Shown here: positions 9,780 through 19,520 of the stretch, in pieces
Layout of the letters: each line of letters starts with the position of its first letter
Numbering within the stretch: the first letter of the stretch is position 1
Source of the DNA: Actinosynnema sp. ALI-1.44
Lineage (GTDB): Bacteria; Actinomycetota; Actinomycetes; Mycobacteriales; Pseudonocardiaceae
DNA length: 64,000 nucleotides
Direction: 5' to 3'
Assembly: GCF_001984155.1 (NCBI RefSeq)
Contig: NZ_MTQO01000033.1
Coordinates: 124,001 to 188,000 of the forward strand
The notes under the pieces: generated by a model
Database searches by the model: none
What the model was told of the DNA's origin: nothing
What the model saw: only the letters and a program-made list of their open reading frames with translations
Program-made: the position numbers and the translations under genes

Positions 9780-10534
9780 GCCAGCTCTCCCATCTCGGGG
9801 GCCTGGCCGCCGACCAGGTCCATGAACCGCTCTTCCAGGCTTCGGCCCGATCGCACAATCTCCAGCGGGCCCGAGGCCACGACCCGGCCGGAGGCGATCA
9901 CCGCCACGTGGTCGCACAACTGCTCGACGACGGCCATCACGTGGCTGGAGAACACCACGGAACCGCCATCCCGGACGAACCGCCGCAAGATGACCTTGAT
10001 GGTGGCGGCCGAGGCGGGATCGACGGCCTCCAGCGGTTCGTCCAGCACCAGCAGCTTCGGCGCGTGCAGCAGTGCGGTGGCCAGGCCGATCTTCTTGCGC
10101 ATGCCCGTCGAGTACTCCATCACCAGGGTGCGCCCGGTATCGGCCAGCTCCAGTATCTCCAGCAGCTCACCCGATCGCCGCTCGACCTCGGGCACCTCCA
10201 TACCGCGCAGCAGACCGGTGAAACGCAGCAGTTCGCGGCCGGTCAGCCGCTCGGGCATGGACAGCCCGTCGGGCAGCACGCCGATGAGTTCCTTGGCCCG
10301 TGCGGGGTCGGCCCAGACGTCGACGCCGAAGATCTGGGAGCGCCCGCTGTCGGGACGCAGCAGTCCCACCGCCATCGACAACGACGTCGTCTTGCCTGCG
10401 CCGTTGGGGCCGATCAGGCCGAAGAAGGACCCCGGGGGCACTTCCAGATCGATATGGTCGACCGCCGGTCTGTCGCCGAAGGTCTTGGTCAGCCCGGCGA
10501 GCCGAAGCGCCGGAGCTGTACCCGATGACTCCAT
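9764..10534 (-). CDS. ABC transporter ATP-binding protein
   Basis: This 256-residue ATPase has Walker A (GPNGAGKTT), a signature-like YSTGMRKKIGLA, Walker B (LLVLDEPLEAVDP) and a switch histidine in VVFSSHVM. The YSTGM signature is the form common in DrrA/CcmA-type drug and ABC-2 exporters. The start at 10534 has a strong GGAGGAA ribosome-binding site. It is the first gene of the operon with the permease. It is divergent from a TetR regulator and separated from it by a region with two palindromes. That suggests repression until a ligand is sensed, so a self-protection or detoxification export role is likely. Confidence 0.9.
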   Translation of the reverse strand: MESSGTAPALRLAGLTKTFGDRPAVDHIDLEVPPGSFFGLIGPNGAGKTTSLSMAVGLLRPDSGRSQIFGVDVWADPARAKELIGVLPDGLSMPERLTGRELLRFTGLLRGMEVPEVERRSGELLEILELADTGRTLVMEYSTGMRKKIGLATALLHAPKLLVLDEPLEAVDPASAATIKVILRRFVRDGGSVVFSSHVMAVVEQLCDHVAVIASGRVVASGPLEIVRSGRSLEERFMDLVGGQAPEMGELAWLSS

Positions 10535-10551
10535 GGGGTTCCTCCAGTTGC

Positions 10552-10571
10552 GGAACGGCACGTGTCGTACC
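10552..10571. promoter_or_regulatory. Candidate TetR operator 1
   Basis: GGAACGGCACGTGTCGTACC is an imperfect 20-bp palindrome centred on GCACGTG. It lies just upstream of the ABC ATPase start (10534) and matches the arms of a second copy 40 bp away. Its position on the ABC side suggests control of that operon. Confidence 0.65.
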
Positions 10572-10610
10572 GCTTCCGGAGTGAGCATGCTGGAGTATTC
10601 GGGCGAAGTC

Positions 10611-10630
10611 AACACGGCACGTGCCGTTCC
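10611..10630. promoter_or_regulatory. Candidate TetR operator 2
   Basis: AACACGGCACGTGCCGTTCC contains a perfect 14-bp palindrome (ACGGCACGTGCCGT) and lies 14 bp before the tetR start codon. Together with operator 1 it gives the consensus arm GGAACGGCAC. It is consistent with autoregulation of tetR and repression of the divergent ABC genes. Confidence 0.7.
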
Positions 10631-10644
10631 GCTATGCTGGTGAA

Positions 10645-11244
10645 ATGGCCGACAAACGCGGTAGCCGTGTCGCCGACCGGACAGATGCCATCATGCGGAC
10701 CACGCTGGAGCTTGGGCAGGAGGTGGGATATGCCAAACTCAGCATCGAGGCGGTCGCGGCACGCGCCGGAGCCGGCAAACACACGATCTATCGCCGATGG
10801 CCGTCCAAGGGCGCTTTGTTCCTCGACTCCCTGCTGTCGCTGAACGAGCCCGAACTGAACTATCCGGACACCGGCGACATCGAAGCCGACCTGCGCGAGC
10901 AGATCCACGCGGCCGTCGATCTGCTGAGCAAACCGCCGCTCGGGCCGCTGTATCAAGCTTTGCTGGTCGAGGCCCAGCAAGATCCTCAAGTCGCGGAGGC
11001 GTTGAACGAACGTTTCATCGGCCCTCAAGAGGAGAAGACGATCGCTCGCTTGCGGAAGGCTCGCGACCAGGGGCAACTGTCCAGCGACTTCGACCTGAGC
11101 CTGGCAATGGCCCTCCTGTCCGGCCCCTTCTATTTCCAGGTGTTGATCGCCCGGCAACCGCTGACGCGAGAGTACGTCGACCGCGTGATCGAGGCAGTCT
11201 TCGCCGGGATCGGGCCGAAGGCCCCGAAGACTGCTGGTGGCTAG
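10645..11244 (+). CDS. TetR/AcrR-family transcriptional regulator
   Basis: The 199-residue product has an N-terminal DNA-binding domain with the recognition region LSIEAVAARAGAGKHTIYRRWPSKGALF (shown in part), typical of TetR proteins. A helical ligand domain resembling TetR_C type families follows, including LYQALLVEAQQDPQVAEAL. It is transcribed away from the ABC exporter pair, and two matching palindromes lie between the genes. It most likely represses the exporter and itself. The ligand is unknown. Confidence 0.9.
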   Translation: MADKRGSRVADRTDAIMRTTLELGQEVGYAKLSIEAVAARAGAGKHTIYRRWPSKGALFLDSLLSLNEPELNYPDTGDIEADLREQIHAAVDLLSKPPLGPLYQALLVEAQQDPQVAEALNERFIGPQEEKTIARLRKARDQGQLSSDFDLSLAMALLSGPFYFQVLIARQPLTREYVDRVIEAVFAGIGPKAPKTAGG

Positions 11245-11682
11245 GACCGCGGCCGTCGTCGCCGGTGACGTTCAACAGTGTCGAGTTGCGTGAAGTTGCC
11301 GCTCGAGGTCGAACCCGTGAGAAACGGCCGCAGTCTCGCAAGGCTGTGACCGGAACGGCGTAGGTCACCGCTGAGCCACCGTGTGTCTCAAGAACTCATC
11401 GCTGCAGTTCAGGCAGCAGCTTCAGCACACCTCGGACCAGTCGCCCGGCTCACACGTGCGGCTGTCGGTCGACCGGGAGAGACCGGGCCGGACAGCGAGC
11501 ACTGGGGCATAAGGGAAGTCCCCGCAAATCACAATAGACGAGGTCGGAAATACCGCCGAAGTTGAGAGGCGTGTACCGCGGAAGTTTACTCGAGGGGTTC
11601 TCGCCACCTACATTCGACTGTCACCTCACGTCTTTTGCGCGTATCACACGAATTGGTCCCGAGAATGCGGTAAAACCGCCAC
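11245..11682. other. Intergenic stretch before the DUF3558-like gene
   Basis: No gene is supported here. The 3' end just before ATG 11683 lacks a clear purine-rich ribosome-binding site; the bases read GCGGTAAAACCGCCAC, an inverted GCGGT/ACCGC repeat immediately before the start. That hairpin could hide or replace the usual binding site. Confidence 0.4.
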
Positions 11683-12405
11683 ATGCAACCTCCCCAGTCG
11701 TATCCCGAACCTGGATACCCCAGGCAGACGTTCGTGCCACCACCGCAACCGCCCCGGCGGCGGGCCGGGCTGGTGGCGACCATCGTGTGCGGTTGTCTGG
11801 TGTTGGTGGGAGCAGCCGTCGCGTTCGTGATCGCGGTCTCGGGTGAGGACTCTGGTGGCGGCACCGCGGCCGGTGGATCCAGTGGTGCGGCACCGGAACC
11901 ACCGGCCGCGAAGCCTGTGCAGGCGCCGCCTCGTGCGTGCGAACTGCTGTCACCTGCCCACCTGGCCGCGATCGTGCCGGGAAAGGTCAAAGAACCGTTC
12001 GGCAATGATCCCGAGCCCAGCGGGCAAGGACAGATCGCCACCCGGTGCAGTTGGGCAAACGTTCCGTCCGTGAACGGTCAGCGGTTCCCAGCGGTGACCG
12101 TGATCGTGACGGCTACCGCGGCCAATACCGAGGACGTCGCCAGGACCGTGTTTCAGAACTCCGTGGAGTGCGACGGCCGTGCGAGCAAACGGATATCGGT
12201 GGAGGGCGCCGACGAAGCATGTCTGCAACACGGGGCATTCGACGCGAACAATGCCCCCGTGGGAAACACCAAGGTGGCCGCGCGGCGCGAGACTGTGGTG
12301 GTCTTGTTCCACTACAGCCACGCTGCGATGCCCATCGAGGCCATCGACAACACAGCCAGCGCCGGCGCCACGTCCGTCCTGGCCGCGATCGGGCAGTCGC
12401 GTTAG
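11683..12405 (+). CDS. Membrane-anchored secreted protein, DUF3558-like
   Basis: The 240-residue product has a Pro-rich cytoplasmic head (residues 1-27) and one membrane segment (about 28-52, AGLVATIVCGCLVLVGAAVA). A Gly/Ser/Ala/Pro linker follows, then an extracellular domain with cysteines (ACELLSPAHLAAIVPG, TRCSW, VECDG, ACLQHG). The CELLSP start of the outer domain is like DUF3558 lipoproteins and anchored proteins of mycolic-acid and related actinomycetes, whose role is unknown. It is monocistronic. The membrane topology is well supported; the family call is by pattern only. Confidence 0.65.
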   Translation: MQPPQSYPEPGYPRQTFVPPPQPPRRRAGLVATIVCGCLVLVGAAVAFVIAVSGEDSGGGTAAGGSSGAAPEPPAAKPVQAPPRACELLSPAHLAAIVPGKVKEPFGNDPEPSGQGQIATRCSWANVPSVNGQRFPAVTVIVTATAANTEDVARTVFQNSVECDGRASKRISVEGADEACLQHGAFDANNAPVGNTKVAARRETVVVLFHYSHAAMPIEAIDNTASAGATSVLAAIGQSR

Positions 12406-12609
12406 CGACTACACGCAGGTGTCGCCGTCATGGGGGAGCCGCCACGCGGGTTGTCGCGCCTGATCCAGGACCGTGGAGACTGGAACGAAGCCGATCTCAT
12501 GTTCCGGCTCGGATACGGCGGGGCGAGCAGTACATGCACGTGCAGCCGGGGCGGATCACTCGACTCGTGTCCACTACAGACCCTGACACGCACGGCGCCC
12601 TGCAGCCAC

Positions 12610-12861
12610 TTACTCCTTGTGCGGCCGCTCGTCCACCAGGATCGCGAACCCGTCGAGGTGCCGGGCGAGGCTGTATTCGACCAGTCCGGCTTCGCGCAGG
12701 CTGGCGAGCACCCTGGTCGCGGTCGCGATCCTCCACCGGTCCGCGATCTGGCGGATGGACGGCAGCCGCTGCCCCGGCTGGAGATCACCGGAGCGGATCC
12801 TGGCTTCGAACTCCCCGGCGATGCGCCGGTAGAGCGGCTCCGGCTGGGCCTCGGACGGCAT
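12610..12861 (-). CDS. Small GntR-type winged-helix regulator
   Basis: The 83-residue protein is little more than a GntR DNA-binding domain (LYRRIAGEFEARIRSGDLQPG, LPSIRQIADRWRI, VLASLREAGLV). It has no effector domain beyond a short tail. ATG 12861 is preferred to the in-frame ATG at 12879 because AGGAGG lies 5 nt upstream of it. Such minimal GntR proteins are common in actinomycetes and often bind without a classical ligand. There is no clear target nearby. Confidence 0.8.
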   Translation of the reverse strand: MPSEAQPEPLYRRIAGEFEARIRSGDLQPGQRLPSIRQIADRWRIATATRVLASLREAGLVEYSLARHLDGFAILVDERPHKE

Positions 12862-13017
12862 GCGTACCTCCTGTTCCACCGGCTCGAGGCCCCTGTGGGA
12901 GCCCGACCGGTCAGTGGGACACGCACGATGCCGTCTGATCTAGGAACCTCTAATGTGGGGCAAGGATCGCAACGACTTGGGCCGACGTGAGAACTGCTTC
13001 GGGGGCAATGATCATTA

Positions 13018-13760
<743 letters not shown>

Positions 13761-14831
13761 ATGCATGGATCTGATGTGGTCACGAAGGTTGATGTCCACG
13801 CATCACCACGCCCTTTTCAATCATCTCACGTGGACGTGGCAGGCGTCGCGACTTGTGCGCGGCTGGCCGCGGTTCCCGCTGCGATCGCGCTGAGCTGTGC
13901 GCCATGGTGGTGGTCGGGCGTGGATGCTTGGCCGCAGGTGGAGCCCCTCGGTGTGTTGGCGCTTGTGCCACTACTCGCTGCCGTGGTGGCTTGGCACGGC
14001 CTTCGGTCTGCCCGTCGGGAACCGCAGATCCACGACCGGCAACTCGATCTCATCATCTGTTTCTTGGCGAGCTCGGCGGCCGTGACGCTGCTTGTGCTCA
14101 CTCCGCAGGACGCTGCCAGCGGGGTGAACACCGCACTGGTGCCGTGCCTGATGGCAGTGGCCATCATCGCGGCCGGCTATGGATCGCGAGCGTTATGGCG
14201 GGTGCGATGGGCTGCTGGGCTGCTGGTTCTGACCTGGCGAGAACCTTGGGCGGTGCTGTCGGATCAGGTGTCACCACACGCGACGGCAATCGGGCTCCAC
14301 CTCAGTGTCCTGCTCATGCCCAGCGCGTCGTTGGGCGCCAGTGATCGCACGGTCCGGGTGCCGCACTCCGGTGACTTCGTGACGCTGGATCCGGCGGCTG
14401 GTGCGGGAATGCCAATGCTTCTGTATGTCGGCATGCTGTGTGGTGTTGGTTGGTCCTTCTGTGTTGTTGGCGCTGTGCGACGGTTAGGCGCCATTGCGGG
14501 TGGTATAGCGATTGGAACCGTTCTCGCCGCTGTGGAGTGGATGTGCACGATGTGGCGTGCTCGATCCGTCGGCGCCCCTGCGGCTGTTGAGTGGTCATCG
14601 GGTGGGGTCCACCGTTTCACCGTGGCGGCCATAGCCGGGATCGTGCTCGTTGCCCTCAGCGTTCGTTTGCTGCGTAGGGTGCGTGACCGGCGACGATCGG
14701 ACAGAAACGGTGGAACAGAGCCAGGATTGGCCCACCGTCTGACGGCCGCAGTGCCAGATGCACGTCTTGGCACGGTAGTCGTCGGTGTTCTTGCGGTTGC
14801 CTTTCTTGTGCTCGGTGTGGTGAACCGATGA
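13761..14831 (+). CDS. Polytopic membrane protein of unknown function
   Basis: The 356-residue product has about eight hydrophobic segments (for example VEPLGVLALVPLLAAVVAWH and ALVPCLMAVAIIAAGYG) and a final single segment at the C-terminus (VVVGVLAVAFLVLGVV). A conserved-looking extracytoplasmic loop, VRVPHSGDFVTLDPAAGAG, sits between membrane segments. This layout vaguely recalls exosortase/archaeosortase-type membrane proteases, but the catalytic cysteine context is not evident, so I do not assign it. The gene is followed after about 150 bp by a very large membrane glycosyltransferase in the same direction. A shared role in assembling or modifying a surface glycan is plausible. Confidence 0.6.
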   Translation: MHGSDVVTKVDVHASPRPFQSSHVDVAGVATCARLAAVPAAIALSCAPWWWSGVDAWPQVEPLGVLALVPLLAAVVAWHGLRSARREPQIHDRQLDLIICFLASSAAVTLLVLTPQDAASGVNTALVPCLMAVAIIAAGYGSRALWRVRWAAGLLVLTWREPWAVLSDQVSPHATAIGLHLSVLLMPSASLGASDRTVRVPHSGDFVTLDPAAGAGMPMLLYVGMLCGVGWSFCVVGAVRRLGAIAGGIAIGTVLAAVEWMCTMWRARSVGAPAAVEWSSGGVHRFTVAAIAGIVLVALSVRLLRRVRDRRRSDRNGGTEPGLAHRLTAAVPDARLGTVVVGVLAVAFLVLGVVNR

Positions 14832-14985
14832 CCTCTGGTTGCGGAGTGCGCATCTGGCAGAGGTCGGCAATGGCCCGCCCCACCCGTGGGCTGATCTTCG
14901 AGACCCTCGCTGGGCGGCGCCCACGTCGACGTTGCCGTCCGCCGTATGGCCATCCCGCCACATCTGCTGATCCGATGATCGCTCC

Positions 14986-17900
14986 ATGAAAGGAGTTTCG
15001 GGCGGCCGCGGCCGAGCCAGCGGCCTGAATGTGCTGAACCGGTATCCGAGGGCAGTATTGGCTGACTCCGGAAACGAAGCGGCACGGCGGCTGCGCGTGG
15101 AACTCGCCGCCGATGCCTTGGCAGAGGCAGCCCCCGAGCTCTCGGCGCGTCGGGGCCGGCGGAGCCGTGACGGCCTCGTGGTGGCCGGATGTGTACTGAC
15201 TGTTGGGACATTGGCCGTCGTACTACAGCCCAGGGCAGTGGCTCTGATCGTCATCGCCATCGTTATCACGCTGTATGCTGCGACTCTGTTGCACCGAGTA
15301 CAGCTGATGCGTCGCGCCTTGACGAACGACAGGACGATTCATGTCTCGGACGAAGAGGCTCGCGCAGTACCCGACGAGGAATTACCGGTCTACACAGTTC
15401 TGGTGCCCGCCTACCGCGAACCGGAGGTGATCGCGGCTGTCGTTGCGTGCATGGCGTCGCTGGAATATCCGGCCAACCGCCTCGAAGTGCTGCTGCTCCT
15501 CGAAGAGGACGATGCGATGACCATCGCCGCAGCGCGCGCGGCGTGTGCCGGAGCACCGGTTGACATCGTCCTGGTTCCTGCCGGGGATCCGCGCACGAAG
15601 CCGAGGGCGTGCAACTACGGTCTCATGTTGTCATCAGGCGAGTTCGTCACCATATATGACGTCGAGGACCGTCCAGAGGCCCTGCAACTGCGCAGAGCGG
15701 TCGTGGCTTTCCGTCGCAGCAGCACGGACGTCGCCTGCCTGCAGGCCCGTCTCTCCTATCACAACGCTGAACAGAACCTCATCACCCGCTGGTTCACCAC
15801 TGAGTACGACACCTGGTTCCAATGGTTGCTGCCAGGGCTGGTGGCCACGGGCGCACCGATTCCGTTGGGCGGCACCTCGAACCACATCCGGCGGGAAGTG
15901 CTATGGGACGTAGGCGGTTGGGACCCCTACAACGTCACCGAGGACGCAGACCTCGGGGTGCGCCTCGCGCGTTACGGCTGGAGCGTGGCCATGCTCAACT
16001 CCACGACGCACGAGGAAGCCAACAGCGACTTCGTCAACTGGATAAAACAAAGATCCCGTTGGTACAAAGGCTACCTGCAGACGGTCCTGGTGCACACGCG
16101 GTCACCGCGCCGGCTGGTCGACGATCTCGGTGCCAAGGGCGTGATGGGGTTTCTCCTGTTCGTCGGCGGTACTCCGTTGCTTGCGATGGTGAATCCACTC
16201 TTCTGGGGTTTGACAGGATTGTGGTGGCTGAGCCAGCCCTCGTTCGTGGCGGAGCTGTTCCCGCCCGCTGTGTACTACCTGGGCATGGTGTGCTGGGTGC
16301 TCGGTGGCTTCAGCCTGGTGTACTTCGGCGTGGCGAATGCCCGTACCAGCGGCAAGCCGCAGTTGGCGCTCAGCGGCCTGATAGTTCCGCTCTACTGGCC
16401 GATGATGTCGTTGGCCGCTATCAAGGCGTTCGTGCAACTCGTAGTACAACCCTCCTACTGGGAGAAAACCACCCACGGCCTTGTCCACGCTGGTTCAGTT
16501 CACAGCGACCGGCCACATCGGCCGGTTGTCGCACCGAAGAGATCACATCCTCACGGCCAAGGAGCCGAGCAGGCCCCGACCGCCGAGACTGTGTCCGGTT
16601 CCGCCGGGCGGTACCAGTCCCGGCTGCGGCGGATTGCGGCAGTGCGATTGCCGGATTCAGTTGAGGCGCGCGCGGGGCTCGGCATCTTCTTCGGGTTCCT
16701 CACCTTGTATCTCGTCGTCGGTTGCTGGCTGGTCTTGGAACAGCACAGTGTCATGGGAGACGCGCTCTCTCGGGTCGCCAATGCCAACTATGTGATCTAC
16801 AGTCGTGAGCCGAAGCTGGCGAACATAGGATTCGTCTGGACACCTCTGCCGTCGCTGTTGTATCTGCCGCTCTTGCCACTCAAGCATTTGTGGCCACCGT
16901 TGGTCGAACAAGGCCTGCTGGCCAACATCGTCTCTGCCGTCGCCATGGCGGGCTCGGTGAAGGTCCTCTATGGACTACTCGGCGATCTGCACGTGTCTCG
17001 GCGGGTTCGGATCTGGCTGACGGTGGCCTTCGGGCTGCAGCCGTTGATCATCTGGTTCGGAGCCAACGGGATGACCGAGGCGCTCCTTATTGTCTTCCTG
17101 CTGCTCGCCATTCGTCGTCTTGTCCGCTGGACCGCTGATACGAACCCGCGACACTTGATGGCGGCGGGCGGGTTCCTCGCGCTGGGTTATCTGGCTCGAT
17201 ACGAAGTTCTGGCGTCGGGTTGCGCTGCTATAGCCTTCGTGGTCGCGCTGTCGTGGTACCGCTCGCCCGGAGGACGTGCCCATCGAAGGCGCGTGGCTCT
17301 GGCGGACGCCCTCCTTGCTGGAGGGCCGCTAGCGGCGGCGTTCTTTCTATGGGCAGTCGCCAGCTGGGTCATCGTCGGTCATCCGTTCGAGCAGTTCAGC
17401 TCCGCCTACGGAAACTCGGCGCTCGTTCAGAAGGGTGGTGGGATCGCGTCCGTTGACCCGTCATTGTTGACGATGCAGTGGCTCGTGCTGGCGCCACTGC
17501 TTGTTCCTGTTCTTGTCTTGACAGCATTTTTTGCTGTGCGAGAACGGAACGTCTCTATGATCGTGCCGGTCGGCCTGTTCTCCGCCATCCTCGCGTTTCA
17601 ATGTGCCGCGTACTTCGCCGGTTCACTGTTCGGGTTTCTGCGTTACCAGATCGTCGTCGTGCCCCTGTTGGTCGTGCTGGTCGGCTACTTGTTCCGAGGG
17701 AGCGGGCTGATCGCCGTTGTTCTCCACAGGCGTCGCAAGGAATGGATCGCCGTGGTGACGGCCGTGGTTTTGATCATCCCGGGAGGCTTCACCTCGGGAT
17801 ACGCGGCCATGACGAAACCTGAATTCGCCACTGAGGAGTGGAGTCACGTGCGCCCGGCGGTGCTGGCCTCGCTGGGTCATGCGCAACCTGTCGTGGGCAG

Positions 17901-18273
17901 CTACAACGGAGCGTTTGAGATCGATCGAGAGGTTGCGGCATACCTGGACGGGCGCCGGCTGCCACCAGGCAGCGTGGTGGTCGACTCCGGCCCCGGCTTC
18001 GCCGTCCTCGTGGCCAGCGCCAACCTACGCCAGTTCGTCATCACGTCGGACCGCGACTTCGAAGGCGCCGTCACCGACCCGATCGGACACGATGTCGAAT
18101 ATCTTCTCGTTAGCCGCGGGCACTCACAACATGACGAAGTCGCGGCCGCGTGGCCCGACCTCACGCAAAGCTCGGCGAGTCCGCCCTGGGCCGAGGTCGA
18201 GGTTGTCTTCCCATCTCGCAACCACCCGAAAACTCATGAATGGACACTTTGGCGTGTACGACCCACGCCCTGA
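14986..18273 (+). CDS. Fused GT2 processive glycosyltransferase and GT-C-like membrane domain
   Basis: The 1,095-residue product joins two enzymes. Residues about 60-500 are a cellulose-synthase-like GT2 domain with membrane helices on both sides and catalytic motifs EEDD (about 173), DVED (about 225), TED (about 318) and QRSRW (about 355). That set is typical of processive, UDP-sugar-dependent beta-glycosyltransferases. After a basic linker (about 500-560), residues about 564-1,000 form a polytopic GT-C/GT39-like domain (SREPKLANIGFVWTPLPSLL, TEALLIVFLLL). It ends with a soluble domain. GT-C enzymes use polyprenyl-phosphate sugars, so the fusion may couple chain synthesis to a lipid-linked donor. 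The upstream ribosome-binding site is weak. The product is not predictable. Confidence 0.8.
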   Translation: MKGVSGGRGRASGLNVLNRYPRAVLADSGNEAARRLRVELAADALAEAAPELSARRGRRSRDGLVVAGCVLTVGTLAVVLQPRAVALIVIAIVITLYAATLLHRVQLMRRALTNDRTIHVSDEEARAVPDEELPVYTVLVPAYREPEVIAAVVACMASLEYPANRLEVLLLLEEDDAMTIAAARAACAGAPVDIVLVPAGDPRTKPRACNYGLMLSSGEFVTIYDVEDRPEALQLRRAVVAFRRSSTDVACLQARLSYHNAEQNLITRWFTTEYDTWFQWLLPGLVATGAPIPLGGTSNHIRREVLWDVGGWDPYNVTEDADLGVRLARYGWSVAMLNSTTHEEANSDFVNWIKQRSRWYKGYLQTVLVHTRSPRRLVDDLGAKGVMGFLLFVGGTPLLAMVNPLFWGLTGLWWLSQPSFVAELFPPAVYYLGMVCWVLGGFSLVYFGVANARTSGKPQLALSGLIVPLYWPMMSLAAIKAFVQLVVQPSYWEKTTHGLVHAGSVHSDRPHRPVVAPKRSHPHGQGAEQAPTAETVSGSAGRYQSRLRRIAAVRLPDSVEARAGLGIFFGFLTLYLVVGCWLVLEQHSVMGDALSRVANANYVIYSREPKLANIGFVWTPLPSLLYLPLLPLKHLWPPLVEQGLLANIVSAVAMAGSVKVLYGLLGDLHVSRRVRIWLTVAFGLQPLIIWFGANGMTEALLIVFLLLAIRRLVRWTADTNPRHLMAAGGFLALGYLARYEVLASGCAAIAFVVALSWYRSPGGRAHRRRVALADALLAGGPLAAAFFLWAVASWVIVGHPFEQFSSAYGNSALVQKGGGIASVDPSLLTMQWLVLAPLLVPVLVLTAFFAVRERNVSMIVPVGLFSAILAFQCAAYFAGSLFGFLRYQIVVVPLLVVLVGYLFRGSGLIAVVLHRRRKEWIAVVTAVVLIIPGGFTSGYAAMTKPEFATEEWSHVRPAVLASLGHAQPVVGSYNGAFEIDREVAAYLDGRRLPPGSVVVDSGPGFAVLVASANLRQFVITSDRDFEGAVTDPIGHDVEYLLVSRGHSQHDEVAAAWPDLTQSSASPPWAEVEVVFPSRNHPKTHEWTLWRVRPTP

Positions 18274-18358
18274 GATAGGGGAGTGTAAGGCGTGTAGGGC
18301 AGGTGAACCCAGCTATCGCCGCGATCATGGTGCTGTCGCGACAGCGGTCAACACCATG

Positions 18359-18814
18359 TTAGGCGTGTTGTTGTTTCGTTGGATGTAGTGCTCGGGCTGT
18401 GGGCGGAGTGGGAGCCCGCAGGAGGAGGTCTCGCCAGTCGGCGGGCCAGTTGGTTAGTGCGAGGATGCCGGTGATGATGAGGTGTGTCGGCGCGGCCCAG
18501 CTTTCGGTCAGCCCGTCGTGGTTGATGATGTGGGTGGTGACCGCGCCGGTGAGCACGAACATCAGTGTGGTGGCGCCCAGGAAGCGTGTTCGTCTGCTGG
18601 GGATCACGAGCAGAATGGCGGCGAGGCCTTCCAGAGTCCCGACCGGGAAGCGCATCCAGGAGGGGTAACCCCATTCGACGAACTGCGTCGAGTATGGCGG
18701 GCCGAAGAACGTTTCGCCCGGCCAGTACTTGGTGATGGCGCCCAACGCGAACTCGAGGGCTAGGAACCAGTACAGGCCGGTCATTGCGTGCCGTGGCCAC
18801 GTTCGGGCGGACAT
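18359..18814 (-). CDS. DoxX-family membrane protein
   Basis: This 151-residue protein has four hydrophobic segments (GLYWFLALEFALGAI, TLEGLAAILLVIPS, FLGATTLMFVLTGAVTTHII, HLIITGILALTNW). The conserved Lys-Trp-Pro after the first helix (ITKYWPGETFFGPP) is typical of DoxX-like proteins. ATG 18814 is chosen for its AAAGGACAG site upstream; an earlier in-frame ATG exists. DoxX proteins sit in the inner membrane and are linked with quinone or oxidative-stress functions in some bacteria. The role here is unknown. It is monocistronic. Confidence 0.75.
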   Translation of the reverse strand: MSARTWPRHAMTGLYWFLALEFALGAITKYWPGETFFGPPYSTQFVEWGYPSWMRFPVGTLEGLAAILLVIPSRRTRFLGATTLMFVLTGAVTTHIINHDGLTESWAAPTHLIITGILALTNWPADWRDLLLRAPTPPTARALHPTKQQHA

Positions 18815-18988
18815 ATCCGTCTGTCCTTTCGCGAATGATGTCGACAGCCGATGTCGATGGGGCAACGCCATGTCTGGCATGGGATGCCTCAGATCGGGCT
18901 GGCAGAGTTGAGTGTTTCGGTGTGCCGTTGATGCTGGGGCAGGTTGCGGTGTCGGTGTCCTCCCCGTCGGCGTGGGACGGTGTAGACC

Positions 18989-19438
18989 TCACCGGGCGGG
19001 ACCTGTGGCCCGCAGGGTTGTGATGGCCTTCTCGATCCGCCGTGTGCGTGTCTCGGGCCTCTTCGCGCTCTCGATGGCGAGCACGTGCTGGCGCTTGTGG
19101 CTGTATGCCAGGTTGTCGTAGGCGGCGCGGGCGATCGGGTCGGCGTCCAGGGCACGGGCGAAGTCCGCGGGCTCGATCACGACACGGGGCTCGGTATCAA
19201 GCTCGACCTCGACCTCGATCTGCTCGCCGGTCACGACACCTGCGGCTTGCCGGTTGGCGTTGCTCAGGCCGAGCAGGTAGCGGCCGCGCATGATCGCGAC
19301 TCTGCTCTTCCACGAATGCCCGTTGATGGTGATGGTCACGCCCGGTCGCTTGCCCGCACCGAGCGCCTCCACGACCTCCGGTGGAACTTCGAGCCCCCTC
19401 ATGGGCTCCGGAGGCTCGACATGGGCGCGAAACTTCAT
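18989..19438 (-). CDS. YdeI/OmpD-associated, DUF1905-containing protein
   Basis: The 149-residue product begins with a small beta-barrel DUF1905 region (MKFRAHVEPPEP, GLEVPPEVVEALG, VTITINGHSWKSRVA, RYLLGLSNANRQAAGV). It ends with the YdeI-type helical tail (AAYDNLAYSHKRQHVLAIES, RRIEKAITTLR). Start 19438 follows GGGAG at 6 nt; ATG 19453 is an alternative. This family is widespread and poorly characterised. It probably acts in the cytoplasm, and some members are linked to resistance to cationic peptides. It is probably not linked to the biosynthetic genes. Confidence 0.8.
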   Translation of the reverse strand: MKFRAHVEPPEPMRGLEVPPEVVEALGAGKRPGVTITINGHSWKSRVAIMRGRYLLGLSNANRQAAGVVTGEQIEVEVELDTEPRVVIEPADFARALDADPIARAAYDNLAYSHKRQHVLAIESAKRPETRTRRIEKAITTLRATGPAR

Positions 19439-19520
19439 GTGTGCTCCCGCCATATTGCCAACTAGCTTGGGGATCCTCGTCGTGTGGGGATTGGCGGACC
19501 CTTGGGTGAGTCTTGTGGGG

